A stretch of DNA of 26,155 nt. It comes from a bacterium (GTDB lineage: Bacteria; Planctomycetota; UBA11346). The stretch is taken from NCBI GenBank assembly GCA_020049615.1, contig JAIFKN010000132.1, positions 1-26,155 of the forward strand. Reading direction: 5' to 3'. The position numbers and the translations under genes are program-made. Below the pieces are notes generated by a model. The model worked only from the letters and a program-made list of their open reading frames with translations. It was not told the DNA's origin and ran no database searches. Positions 8,167 to 15,548 of this stretch are shown here, piece by piece; within the stretch, counting starts at the first letter, position 1, and each line of letters opens with the position of its first letter.

Positions 8167-8524
8167 GTCCAACGACGGACATGAACGCCATGTTCGCCTG
8201 CGTGACGTCGAGGCGGCTGTGCTGCACCACCACCGGAACGTCGCTCTCCACCCGCAGCCCATAGGGGACCTCGCGCGGGACGACGAAACCGCCAAGCATC
8301 TCCGGACGGTCGAAGCGGACATGCAGGCAGCGCTCACCGGCGACCCGGATGCGCACATCCTTCACAGCCGGACGGTCGGCGAAGTAGAACGCCAGGCTGA
8401 TCGACGCCTCGACCGTCCCGGTGTTGAGGATGCACAGCGATTCGTGCCCCTGGTACGGCCCCGGCGGCCCGGCGGCCGGCAGGTAGGCGTCGGGGATCAG
8501 CCAGATGCGGGAACCGTCGCTCAT
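8153..8524 (-). CDS. ASRT-family protein (Anabaena sensory rhodopsin transducer-like)
   Basis: 123 aa from ATG 8524; a GTG at 8569 would add 15 residues that do not fit the family. No signal peptide or membrane span; probably a soluble, beta-rich, oligomeric cytosolic protein. Family landmarks in order: IWLIPDAYLP near the start, HESLCILNTG (27-36), SLAFYFAD (43-50), LHVRFD (67-72) and VPVVVQHSRLD (96-106), matching the sensory rhodopsin transducer family (PF07100). In Anabaena the protein partners a photoreceptor; other members occur in organisms without rhodopsin, where ligand or sugar binding has been suggested. No rhodopsin gene is present in this window. Its place between nrfA and resB, overlapping resB, ties it to nitrite reduction or cytochrome maturation by context only. 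Confidence 0.88.
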   Translation of the reverse strand: MSDGSRIWLIPDAYLPAAGPPGPYQGHESLCILNTGTVEASISLAFYFADRPAVKDVRIRVAGERCLHVRFDRPEMLGGFVVPREVPYGLRVESDVPVVVQHSRLDVTQANMAFMSVVGHAGG

Positions 8525-8570
8525 GGCGGGATGCTCGGGGCCGCGCCGGATCTGCAATCCGCCGCCCACC

Positions 8571-10001
8571 CTACTGCGCAGCGGCGATCAGCTTCGGCGG
8601 GGTGGCGTCCTTGCCGAACTGCTTGATCAGGGCCTGCGCCTTCTCCTTGCTCGACCAGTCCGGGTAGATCACCGGCTCCGTGACACCCTTCTTCGCCAGC
8701 AGGCGGACGCAGGCGACGCGGGTCTGCTGCGCCAGGTCGGCGGCGTCGGCGAGGATGCGCTGGCATTCCTGCGGCGCGTGGAAGCCGAGGCCGTTGTTCG
8801 CCGCGACGTAGTCCCAGCGCAGCTGGGCCTTGCGCACCAGGGTGCGCACCTCGGCCAGCTCCTCGTCGGTGGCACCGGCCTGCCGGCAGGCGGCGATGTC
8901 GAAGTGCGCCTTGCACAGGGCATCCTCGGCGACCGCGCGGCCGTGCACGATCTTGTCCTGGATGCTCTCGACCCGGCTCTTGATCTCCTGCTCGCCCCAG
9001 CGGTGGCAGATGGCGCACGAGTTGGCGATATTCAAGAGCGGCGACTGGATGTGGTGGTCGGTGAACTTCTGACCGCCCTCGGTCTTGTAGGGCATGTGGC
9101 AGTCGGCGCAGGAGACGTTGCGGTAGGCGTGGATGCCCTTGCTGTACACCTCGTAGTCGGGGTGCTGCATCTTGACCATCTTCGCGCCGCTGATCGGGTG
9201 CGTCCAATCGCTGAACTGCTTCTCGTCGTAGTAGGCGTCCATCTCCTCGACGCCCGTGCCCTTGTCCCAGGGGAAGGTCAGATAGGCCTTCTGGCCCTTC
9301 GACTCGTCCTTCTTGAAGTAGTACTCGACGTGGCACTGGGCGCACACCAGCGAGCGCATCTCCTGGTGGCTGACCGCCTTGATGTCCTTGCCCTGGCGCT
9401 CGAACGCCTCGACCAGCGCCGGACGGGAGATGGCCAGGGCCATGGTGTTGGGGTCGTGGCAGTCGGCGCAGCCGATGTTGTGGGTGATCTCGGGAATCAG
9501 GTCCTTGGCCGGCGTGTCGTAGAACTTGGCCGGACCCATCTCGGCCATCAGGCGGGGCACATCAGGGCTCTTGCAGGTCCAGCAGGTGCCGGGCTTGGTG
9601 GTGATGTCACGGCCGGTGTCGAGGACATCCTTGACTGCGTACTGGTGGCCGCGGGCCTGCTTGTAATCGACGGAGAACGGGTACCCGGCGAAGAGGATGA
9701 CGTTGGCCGGGACCTCGGCGAGCAGGTCGTACTGGTGCGAGCCGCCGTACTTGGTCTTGGTGTCCTTGGTCTCGGTCTTCTTCCAGGAGTCATGCTCGCG
9801 CGGCCAGTTGACCGCCCACTTCGAGGAGTCGGACTCCCACGCCTTGATCGGCTGCAGCACGCGCTGGCCCTGGGCGGCCTCGGCGCGGCGCTCCATGATC
9901 GAGGCCAGCAGCAGTCCGGTGACCAGCACGGCGACGAGGACGGCGCCGAAGACGAGCCAGCCCTTGAGCGCGGACGGGCCGGAGGAGGTCGGTTCGGTCA
10001 T
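8571..10001 (-). CDS. nrfA: Ammonia-forming cytochrome c nitrite reductase NrfA
   Basis: 476 aa. It reduces nitrite to ammonium with six electrons (EC 1.7.2.2) on the outer face of the cytoplasmic membrane. Five haem motifs are visible: CWTCK (140-144), the lysine-ligated catalytic haem diagnostic of NrfA, then CADCH (178), CAQCH (220), CADCH (298) and CAICH (329). A hydrophobic helix at about 14-34 is a signal or membrane anchor. Length and haem order are normal for the family. The ATG overlaps the nrfH stop (ATGA), and an AAGGA (10015-10011) lies 9 nt upstream. NrfH delivers electrons; ResB/CcsA downstream probably attach the haems. The System I-type lyase for CXXCK haems (NrfEFG) is not seen nearby, so System II may handle the lysine-ligated haem. 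Confidence 0.98.
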   Translation of the reverse strand: MTEPTSSGPSALKGWLVFGAVLVAVLVTGLLLASIMERRAEAAQGQRVLQPIKAWESDSSKWAVNWPREHDSWKKTETKDTKTKYGGSHQYDLLAEVPANVILFAGYPFSVDYKQARGHQYAVKDVLDTGRDITTKPGTCWTCKSPDVPRLMAEMGPAKFYDTPAKDLIPEITHNIGCADCHDPNTMALAISRPALVEAFERQGKDIKAVSHQEMRSLVCAQCHVEYYFKKDESKGQKAYLTFPWDKGTGVEEMDAYYDEKQFSDWTHPISGAKMVKMQHPDYEVYSKGIHAYRNVSCADCHMPYKTEGGQKFTDHHIQSPLLNIANSCAICHRWGEQEIKSRVESIQDKIVHGRAVAEDALCKAHFDIAACRQAGATDEELAEVRTLVRKAQLRWDYVAANNGLGFHAPQECQRILADAADLAQQTRVACVRLLAKKGVTEPVIYPDWSSKEKAQALIKQFGKDATPPKLIAAAQ

Positions 10002-10597
10002 GGCTTGGTTTCCTTGGCGGGACGCGGGGCGAGCCCGCCGCTCTGCATCTTGTGGGGATTCTCGAGCACGCCCGGCAGCTTGGGCGCGTTGACATCGAAG
10101 GCGGTGGAGAGGCTGTTCACGCGGCCGTGCGGCACCTCGCGGTGGCAGTCCCAGCAGCGGTTGTCGCCCGGCGTCCAGGCGCGGGCATGGATCTCGCCGA
10201 CCAATTGCTCGTGGCAGCGGCGGCAGTTCTGCTCGACCACCGGGACGGCTCCTTCCGACAGCTGGATCACCTGCGGCTCCAGGCGCAGGGTGAACAAGCT
10301 GGCATGGCGCATGCCGTCCTTGGCCTTGAAGGCGTAGGTGTTGATCACGCTGTCATGCGGTACGTGGCAGTCGTTGCAGGTGGCGACGTTGCGGTGGCTG
10401 CTGTGGTTCCAGCTGACGTAGGCCTGGGTCATGACATGGCAGTTCATGCACGTCTCGGGCGCGTCGCTCATGTAGGACGGGGCGCGGGAGATGTGGATGG
10501 CCACGATGCCCAGGCCACCGAGGACGCCCAGCGCGATCCACACCGGCAGGCGCCAGACGGCGGGGATGAAGCCGAGTCCGATCAGGGCTTTCAGCAT
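9998..10597 (-). CDS. nrfH: NrfH, tetrahaem quinol dehydrogenase subunit
   Basis: 199 aa NapC/NirT-family membrane cytochrome. One N-terminal membrane helix (about 15-35) anchors a periplasmic domain with four haem motifs: CMNCH (50), CNDCH (74), CRRCH (125) and CWDCH (148). The first motif continues CMNCHVM, the Met56 arrangement known for haem 1 of NrfH. It oxidises menaquinol/quinol and passes electrons to NrfA. The start overlaps the ywiC-like stop by 7 nt (ATGCTGA), and the stop overlaps nrfA by ATGA, a fully coupled arrangement. The C-terminal 40 residues after the last haem are longer than minimal NrfH and end in a Pro/Lys-rich tail. Confidence 0.96.
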   Translation of the reverse strand: MLKALIGLGFIPAVWRLPVWIALGVLGGLGIVAIHISRAPSYMSDAPETCMNCHVMTQAYVSWNHSSHRNVATCNDCHVPHDSVINTYAFKAKDGMRHASLFTLRLEPQVIQLSEGAVPVVEQNCRRCHEQLVGEIHARAWTPGDNRCWDCHREVPHGRVNSLSTAFDVNAPKLPGVLENPHKMQSGGLAPRPAKETKP

Positions 10598-11334
10598 GCG
10601 GGACCCCGCAGGCCGAGGTGGACGCCACCGGCCACGACCAGCAGCCAGGCCATCTCTCGAGCTCCAATGCGGGCAGGTGATGGCGGCATGGCGGACTGCT
10701 TATCCAGTAAACATACGGCCCTGACAAGGCCCAAGCCGAAAACAGCGGGAATGCAGGCATATACGAGGTCCGCAGCCCACAGGGCGGCGGCAATGGCGAA
10801 TGCGGCCACATGCAGATCGACGGCCAGCGCCGGCCAACGCGGGTCGCTCCGCAACTGGGCACGAACCAGCGGGACGATGGCGATGAGGTGGGCGGCAAGA
10901 GCAGCGCCAGCGATCGCCGCGGTCACGGTGTCGCCGCCTCCCGCGACAGCGATGGCCACCGTCAGCAGGCCCGTCGCCAGCGCGGCGATGGCGGAGATCC
11001 ACCACGGCCGACCGCCAACGGGCAGCAGGCAGACGACGCCGGTCAGGACGGCGGCCGAGAACCACCAGGCCCAGGCGGTGGAGACAGCCAGCAAGACCGT
11101 GATCGCAACCAGGCCGGCGACCAGTGAGGCAAGGAGCGCCGCGACAAGAAAGCGGCCTCGTCCGGCGGCTTTGACGGACATGGTTTGGCGCAGCATCGCA
11201 GCACAGATCCCCGCCCCGAGGAGCGGCAGTCCAGCCAGGCTGCCGCCCAGCGGCAGACCGACCAGCGCAGCTCCGGCGAGCAAGCCCCAGACGCCATGTT
11301 CACGCGGGACGATCAATTCTCGCAACCGGGCCAT
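10591..11334 (-). CDS. ywiC: YwiC-like integral membrane protein
   Basis: 247 aa from ATG 11334 (MARLREL...). The N-terminal IVPREHGVWGLLAG matches the conserved 'P.(Q/E)HGAW' opening of the YwiC-like family (PF14256). About seven or eight hydrophobic stretches follow, giving a polytopic membrane protein of normal family length. In Bacillus subtilis ywiC lies in the nitrate-respiration region near narK and fnr, and the family is often near anaerobic respiration genes; its biochemical function is unknown. It is the first gene of the minus-strand operon, overlapping nrfH by 7 nt, and an FNR-type palindrome lies 24 nt upstream of its start. Confidence 0.82.
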   Translation of the reverse strand: MARLRELIVPREHGVWGLLAGAALVGLPLGGSLAGLPLLGAGICAAMLRQTMSVKAAGRGRFLVAALLASLVAGLVAITVLLAVSTAWAWWFSAAVLTGVVCLLPVGGRPWWISAIAALATGLLTVAIAVAGGGDTVTAAIAGAALAAHLIAIVPLVRAQLRSDPRWPALAVDLHVAAFAIAAALWAADLVYACIPAVFGLGLVRAVCLLDKQSAMPPSPARIGAREMAWLLVVAGGVHLGLRGPAC

Positions 11335-11339
11335 GCCCA

Positions 11340-11345
11340 AGCCTA
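11340..11345 (-). promoter_or_regulatory. possible -10 box TAGGCT of the ywiC-nrfHA operon
   Basis: On the minus strand TAGGCT is followed by 5 nt and the ATG at 11334, so a transcript from it would be leaderless. The FNR-type site centre lies 19.5 bp upstream of this box, closer than the usual class II spacing of about 30 bp, so either the box or the mode of control differs from the classical case. Confidence 0.35.
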
Positions 11346-11357
11346 CCGACCACCCAC

Positions 11358-11371
11358 TTGATCCAGGTCAA
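11358..11371. promoter_or_regulatory. FNR/CRP-superfamily binding site (TTGATCCAGGTCAA)
   Basis: The minus strand reads TTGACCTGGATCAA, a 13/14 match to the classical FNR/Anr/Dnr consensus TTGAT-N4-ATCAA; flanking bases extend the inverted repeat to ACTTGA-N6-TCAAGT. It sits in the 84-bp divergent gap between the ywiC-nrfHA operon (start 11334) and hisD (start 11419), 24 bp from the former. Anaerobic nitrite-reduction genes are classic FNR-family targets, so control of the nrf operon is the natural reading. Which family member binds is unknown. Confidence 0.65.
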
Positions 11372-11418
11372 GTCCGCCCGGTGGCATTTCCAGCGCGCCC
11401 GGTCTAATCCGCCCCGTC

Positions 11419-12780
11419 ATGTCCGGCCCTCTCCTCGACCTCACCCCCACCGACCCCCGACTCGCCGGGATCCTCGGGGACTCGCACCGGCGCTTCCAGA
11501 CCCTGGTCGATGAGGCCCAGGCCAAGGCGGCGTCGTTCTACGAGAAGACGCTCTGCCGACGCGCCACCATCGAGCAGGTCATCGACGAGATCTTCGCCGC
11601 CGTCGAGCGCGAGGGCGATGCGGCGGTCAGCCGCTACGTCCTGGCCTTCGACGGGGCGACCCTGCCGGCCGAGCGCCTGCGCGTCAGCGCCGCCGAGATC
11701 GCCGCCGCCACCGCGCGCACCAGCGCCCCGATCCGCGCCGCCATCGACCAGGCCGTGCGCCAGGTCGCCGACTACCAGCGCAGACTGCTGCCGCGTGGCT
11801 TCGGCGAGGATCTCAGCCAGCCGCTCGGCGTGCGCTGGCTGCCGGTCGACAGCGCCGGAGCCTACGTGCCCGGCGGCGCCGGCGGCACCCTGCCGCTGTT
11901 CTCCTCGGTGATCATGAACCTGGTCCCGGCCAAGGTCGCGGGCGTCCCGCGCACCGTGCTGGTGACCCCGCCGCGCACGGACGGCAGCATCGCCGACGAG
12001 GTGCTGGCCGCCGCCGCCGCGGTCGGCGTCGATGAGGTGTACCGCATCGGCGGCATCCCGGCGATCGCCGCGCTGGCGGTCGGCACGCCGGCCTGTCCGC
12101 AGGTCGATACCATCGTCGGTCCGGGCAACATCTTCGTTACCCTGGCCAAGCGCCGCGCCTACGGGCGGGTGAATCTCGACATGCTCGCCGGGCCGAGCGA
12201 GGTGCTGGTCATCGCCGACGCCACCGCCGACCCGCGCTTCGTCGCCTCCGACCTGCTGTCGCAGGCCGAGCACGACGTGCTCGCCATGTGCATCCTGCTG
12301 GTCATCGGCGACGGGCCCGCCGACGCCGTGCAGGCCGAGGTCGCGCGCCAGCTCGCCGCCCTGCCCGACGAACGCCGCCGCGTCGCCACCGAGAGCGTGC
12401 AGCGCTTCGGCCGCCTGGTGCGCTGCCCCGACGTCGCCACGGCGGCGCGGATCAGCAACCAGGTCGCCCCCGAGCACCTCGAACTGCTGGTCCGCGAGCC
12501 CAAGGCCGTGCTGCCGCTGATCCGCAACGCCGGCGCCGTCTTCGTCGGCCCGTGGTCGCCCGAGCCGATCGGCGACTACCTCGCCGGTCCCAGCCACACC
12601 CTGCCCACCGGCGGCGGGGCGCGGCGCTGGAGCGGCATCGGCACCGACACGTTCATGAAGCGCAGCTCGATCATCAACCTCGACCAGGCCGGCTTCCGCG
12701 CCATGGCCCAGGCCGGCATGGCCATGGCCCGGGCCGAGGGGCTCGAGGCGCACGCCCGCTCAATCGAGGTACGGCTGTAG
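11419..12780 (+). CDS. hisD: Histidinol dehydrogenase
   Basis: 453 aa cytosolic zinc enzyme that oxidises L-histidinol twice with NAD+ to L-histidine (EC 1.1.1.23). Conserved residues are in place: zinc ligands Gln282 and His285 (SQAEHD), Asp386 (IGDYLAGPSHTLPT) and His445 (EGLEAHARS), and the catalytic pair Glu352-His353 (APEHLEL). The NAD-binding region is around DTIVGPGNIFV (230-240). Length fits the family. The ATG at 11419 has no Shine-Dalgarno; TCTAAT/TAATCC lies 8-10 nt upstream, so a very short leader is possible. No other his gene is adjacent, so it stands alone, divergent from the nitrite operon and sharing the 84-bp gap with it. Confidence 0.98.
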   Translation: MSGPLLDLTPTDPRLAGILGDSHRRFQTLVDEAQAKAASFYEKTLCRRATIEQVIDEIFAAVEREGDAAVSRYVLAFDGATLPAERLRVSAAEIAAATARTSAPIRAAIDQAVRQVADYQRRLLPRGFGEDLSQPLGVRWLPVDSAGAYVPGGAGGTLPLFSSVIMNLVPAKVAGVPRTVLVTPPRTDGSIADEVLAAAAAVGVDEVYRIGGIPAIAALAVGTPACPQVDTIVGPGNIFVTLAKRRAYGRVNLDMLAGPSEVLVIADATADPRFVASDLLSQAEHDVLAMCILLVIGDGPADAVQAEVARQLAALPDERRRVATESVQRFGRLVRCPDVATAARISNQVAPEHLELLVREPKAVLPLIRNAGAVFVGPWSPEPIGDYLAGPSHTLPTGGGARRWSGIGTDTFMKRSSIINLDQAGFRAMAQAGMAMARAEGLEAHARSIEVRL

Positions 12781-12845
12781 CGTCCCCGGTCAGGATGGCT
12801 CTTCACCTGGGACGCGACGCCCGTTCCGCCTTGCTCCACCGCATA

Positions 12846-12851
12846 TAGGCT
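12846..12851 (+). promoter_or_regulatory. possible -10 box TAGGCT for the MFS-HEAT gene
   Basis: TATAGGCT lies in the 104-nt gap after hisD. TAGGCT would give a leader of roughly 25-30 nt before ATG 12885. A weak TTCCGC lies 16 nt upstream. The same hexamer precedes the ywiC-like start. Confidence 0.3.
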
Positions 12852-12884
12852 GCGTTCTGCGGCAGCCCTGAATCCATCCACAAC

Positions 12885-15473
12885 ATGCCATCGGCCGCTG
12901 CCTCCTCCAAGCTCCCAGCCAGCACGCCTTCCGGGGTGATCGTCGACACCCGCGGCGAGCCGATCAACGACCGGCGCCTGCGTGCCGGCATGCGCACCAA
13001 CATCCTCGCCGGCTCATTCGGCATGGTCTGGGTCGCCATCGCCGGAGGCATGCCGGTGACCATGTTCATGGACGCCATCGGGGCCAGCGGCGTGGCCATC
13101 GGCATGGCGGTGACAGTCCAGCAGTTCGCCATGCTGCTGCAGGTGCCGGCCGCCTTCGTCGGCGAGATGCTGGCGACGCGCAGGCTCTATTGGGGCGTGC
13201 TGGCCCTGCTGCACCGCGCCTGCTGGCTGCTCATCGCCTGCCTGCCCTGGCTGTGCGGCGGCAACCCGCAACTGATGGCCTTCGCGCTGCTGCTGCTGCT
13301 GGCACTGAGCAGCCTGCTGGCGCAGGCGGCGACCCCGGTGTGGTTCGGTTGGATGGCCGACCTCATCCCCGAGCGCCTGCGCTCGCGGTTCTGGGCGGTG
13401 CGTCAGAGCGTGGTGATGATCCCGTTCCTGCTCGCCACCGTGCTCGCCGGCTATGCCCTCGACCTCTTTCCCGACCCGCGCACCCCTGGCGGCTCGTATC
13501 TGGGCTACAGCCTCGTCTTCGGTGTCGCCGGTCTGCTCGGCCTCATCGACATCCTCATCCACTTCGGAGTGCCGGAGCCGCGTACCGTCCCTATCCGCTT
13601 CGCCGCCCGCCAGATCGCCGACCGCCTGCTGGCGCCGCTGCGCAGCACCGATTTCCGCTGGCTGACCCTGTCGCTGTGCGTGTGGTCTTTCGCCCTGTCC
13701 GTGACCGGCCAGTTCGGCGTGCTGGCGCTCAAGCGCATCTACCAGGCCAGCTATACCCAGATCTCGTGGACCGCGGTCACCGCAACCATCGGAGTGATCG
13801 GTGGCGGCTTCCTCTCTGGCTACGTCATGGACAGAGTCGGGGCGCGAAACTTCGGCATCCTCGCCATGATCCTCAGCCAGCTCTGCGCCACGGTGTGGTT
13901 CCTGGTCGGAACCGGCAGCATCGACCTGCAGCTGCCCTTCGACCTAGCGGCGACCATGCCCACGATGGTACTGGCGCTGCTGCTGGTCAACCTGGTAGCC
14001 GGGGCGCTATTCTCCGGCGTCGGCCTGGCTCAGCTCAGCCTGCTAGGCGCCCTCTCGCCGGCCCAGGGCCGTACCATGTTCATGGCCGTGCATTGGGCGC
14101 TGATCGGCCTCGCCGCCGCCGCCGGACCGCTGGTCGGCGGCTGGATCATGGACCGGTTCACCGCCCATCCGCCCGCCTGGACGCTGCCCACGGGCATCCC
14201 GGTCAACTACTTCCACCTGCTGGTGCTGGTCCAGATCGCGCTCTGCTGGTTCGTCGCGGTGCCGTTCCTGTACCGGGTGCGCCGCCGCACTGGGGAGATG
14301 GCCCTCGGCACCGCCTTCAACCGCCTGGTGACGATCAATCCGCTGCGCATGGCTGCCAGCATCACCAACATCTGGAGCATGGGCTCGTCGGACACGCGCA
14401 GCGAACGCGCCGACGCCGCCCGTCGACTGGGCGAGGAGCGCACCGCACTGGCGGTGTCGGACCTCATCGCCCGGCTCGACGACCCATCGCTGGAGGTTCG
14501 CGAGGAGGCCGCCACCGCCCTCGGCTCGATCGGCAGCGACGACGCCATCGATGCCCTGCTGAGCCGGCTCGACGACCCGCGCAGCGATCTGGTGCCGGAG
14601 ATCGCCCGCGCCCTGCGCCAGGAGCACACCGGTGCCTCGCTCGAAAGCATCCTGCGCCGCATCACCCTGCCGATCGCCGAACTGCTGCCTCAAATTGCCA
14701 GCCGCATTCCGGACGAGCAGCGCCGGCGCATCGAGTCGGCGCTGCTGCGGCTGCTGCCCGCTGCCGACCAGGTCACCGCCTGCGAGATCGTGCGCACCCT
14801 CGGCGCGGTCGGCTTCCGCGACGTCAGCGGGCCGGTCCTGCTCGCCTTCCTCCGGGCGGCCGAGACGCCCAAGCTGGTGGTGGCATGCTCGGAAGCCCTG
14901 GTGCGCCTGGAGGAGTTCGCCGCCGCCCACGAACTGGTGGTGCTCGCCACCGCAACCGCCGACCGTCGTCATGGCCGAGCCCTCACCGTCAATCTCGGGG
15001 ATCTCCTCGGCGCGTCCGGCGGCTTCTACCGCCTGCTCGCACAGGAGGAGCGCAAACCCGGCAGCCAGGTCGAAGAGATGCTGAGGCATCTGGCCAAGGC
15101 AATCACCCATGTCTGCCGTGCCAATCCCGCCAGCCAGGCCGAGGGGCAGCGCGTGACGGCGTTGATCGGCGCGCTTGACATCGCCTATGTCGAGGGACGC
15201 ACCAGCGTCTGCGTCCAGCATCTCTTCGATATCGGACGCTTCATCACCGGCCTCGAACTCGACCTGCCACCACCTGCTGGCGAGGACGGCCTCGACGGCT
15301 GGATCGCGGCGGCGACCGAGGCCAATCCTCGTGCGGGCGTCGGCATGCGCTATCTCATGCGGCTGCGTGATGGCCTGGGCAGACAGGACGGCAGCGCTCC
15401 GGACGTCACCGGCGTGCTGCTCGGCATCTACCATCTCAGCAACTGGTCGCGCACCTACCACGGGGAGGACTGA
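12885..15473 (+). CDS. MFS-type transporter fused to a C-terminal HEAT-repeat domain
   Basis: 862 aa. After a polar N-terminal 35 residues, about twelve hydrophobic segments run from 38 to 475 with MFS-like loop motifs (SGYVMDRVGARN, GPLVGGWIMDRF). From about 505 the protein is soluble: ERADAARRLGEE...AVSDLIARLDDPSLEVREEAATALGSIGSDDAIDALLSRLDD (505-570) are at least two canonical HEAT repeats, followed by about 290 residues of helical sequence that may hold weaker repeats. Normal MFS permeases end near 400-450 aa, so the tail nearly doubles it. The substrate is unknown. The tail faces the cytoplasm if the usual topology holds and could bind a partner protein. The ATG lacks a clear Shine-Dalgarno. 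Confidence 0.82.
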   Translation: MPSAAASSKLPASTPSGVIVDTRGEPINDRRLRAGMRTNILAGSFGMVWVAIAGGMPVTMFMDAIGASGVAIGMAVTVQQFAMLLQVPAAFVGEMLATRRLYWGVLALLHRACWLLIACLPWLCGGNPQLMAFALLLLLALSSLLAQAATPVWFGWMADLIPERLRSRFWAVRQSVVMIPFLLATVLAGYALDLFPDPRTPGGSYLGYSLVFGVAGLLGLIDILIHFGVPEPRTVPIRFAARQIADRLLAPLRSTDFRWLTLSLCVWSFALSVTGQFGVLALKRIYQASYTQISWTAVTATIGVIGGGFLSGYVMDRVGARNFGILAMILSQLCATVWFLVGTGSIDLQLPFDLAATMPTMVLALLLVNLVAGALFSGVGLAQLSLLGALSPAQGRTMFMAVHWALIGLAAAAGPLVGGWIMDRFTAHPPAWTLPTGIPVNYFHLLVLVQIALCWFVAVPFLYRVRRRTGEMALGTAFNRLVTINPLRMAASITNIWSMGSSDTRSERADAARRLGEERTALAVSDLIARLDDPSLEVREEAATALGSIGSDDAIDALLSRLDDPRSDLVPEIARALRQEHTGASLESILRRITLPIAELLPQIASRIPDEQRRRIESALLRLLPAADQVTACEIVRTLGAVGFRDVSGPVLLAFLRAAETPKLVVACSEALVRLEEFAAAHELVVLATATADRRHGRALTVNLGDLLGASGGFYRLLAQEERKPGSQVEEMLRHLAKAITHVCRANPASQAEGQRVTALIGALDIAYVEGRTSVCVQHLFDIGRFITGLELDLPPPAGEDGLDGWIAAATEANPRAGVGMRYLMRLRDGLGRQDGSAPDVTGVLLGIYHLSNWSRTYHGED

Positions 15474-15535
15474 CCGTGCCGGCACGGTCGCTGTGGAGTC
15501 GGCCCAGGCAGGCTGGAGAAGTGATCTCCACGGCC

Positions 15536-15541
15536 TAGACT
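15536..15541 (+). promoter_or_regulatory. possible -10 box TAGACT
   Basis: TAGACT ends 7 nt before ATG 15549, the right distance for a leaderless transcript. No Shine-Dalgarno is present for this gene, which supports the reading. A CTGGAG lies 17 nt upstream in the -35 position, a poor match to TTGACA. Confidence 0.4.
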
Positions 15542-15548
15542 GCCAAGC

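Noticed and set aside
8166..8358. Upstream in-frame extension of the resB-like gene
   Set aside because: It runs inside the ASRT-family gene in another frame and lacks family similarity; ATG 8166 directly precedes the first membrane helix region.
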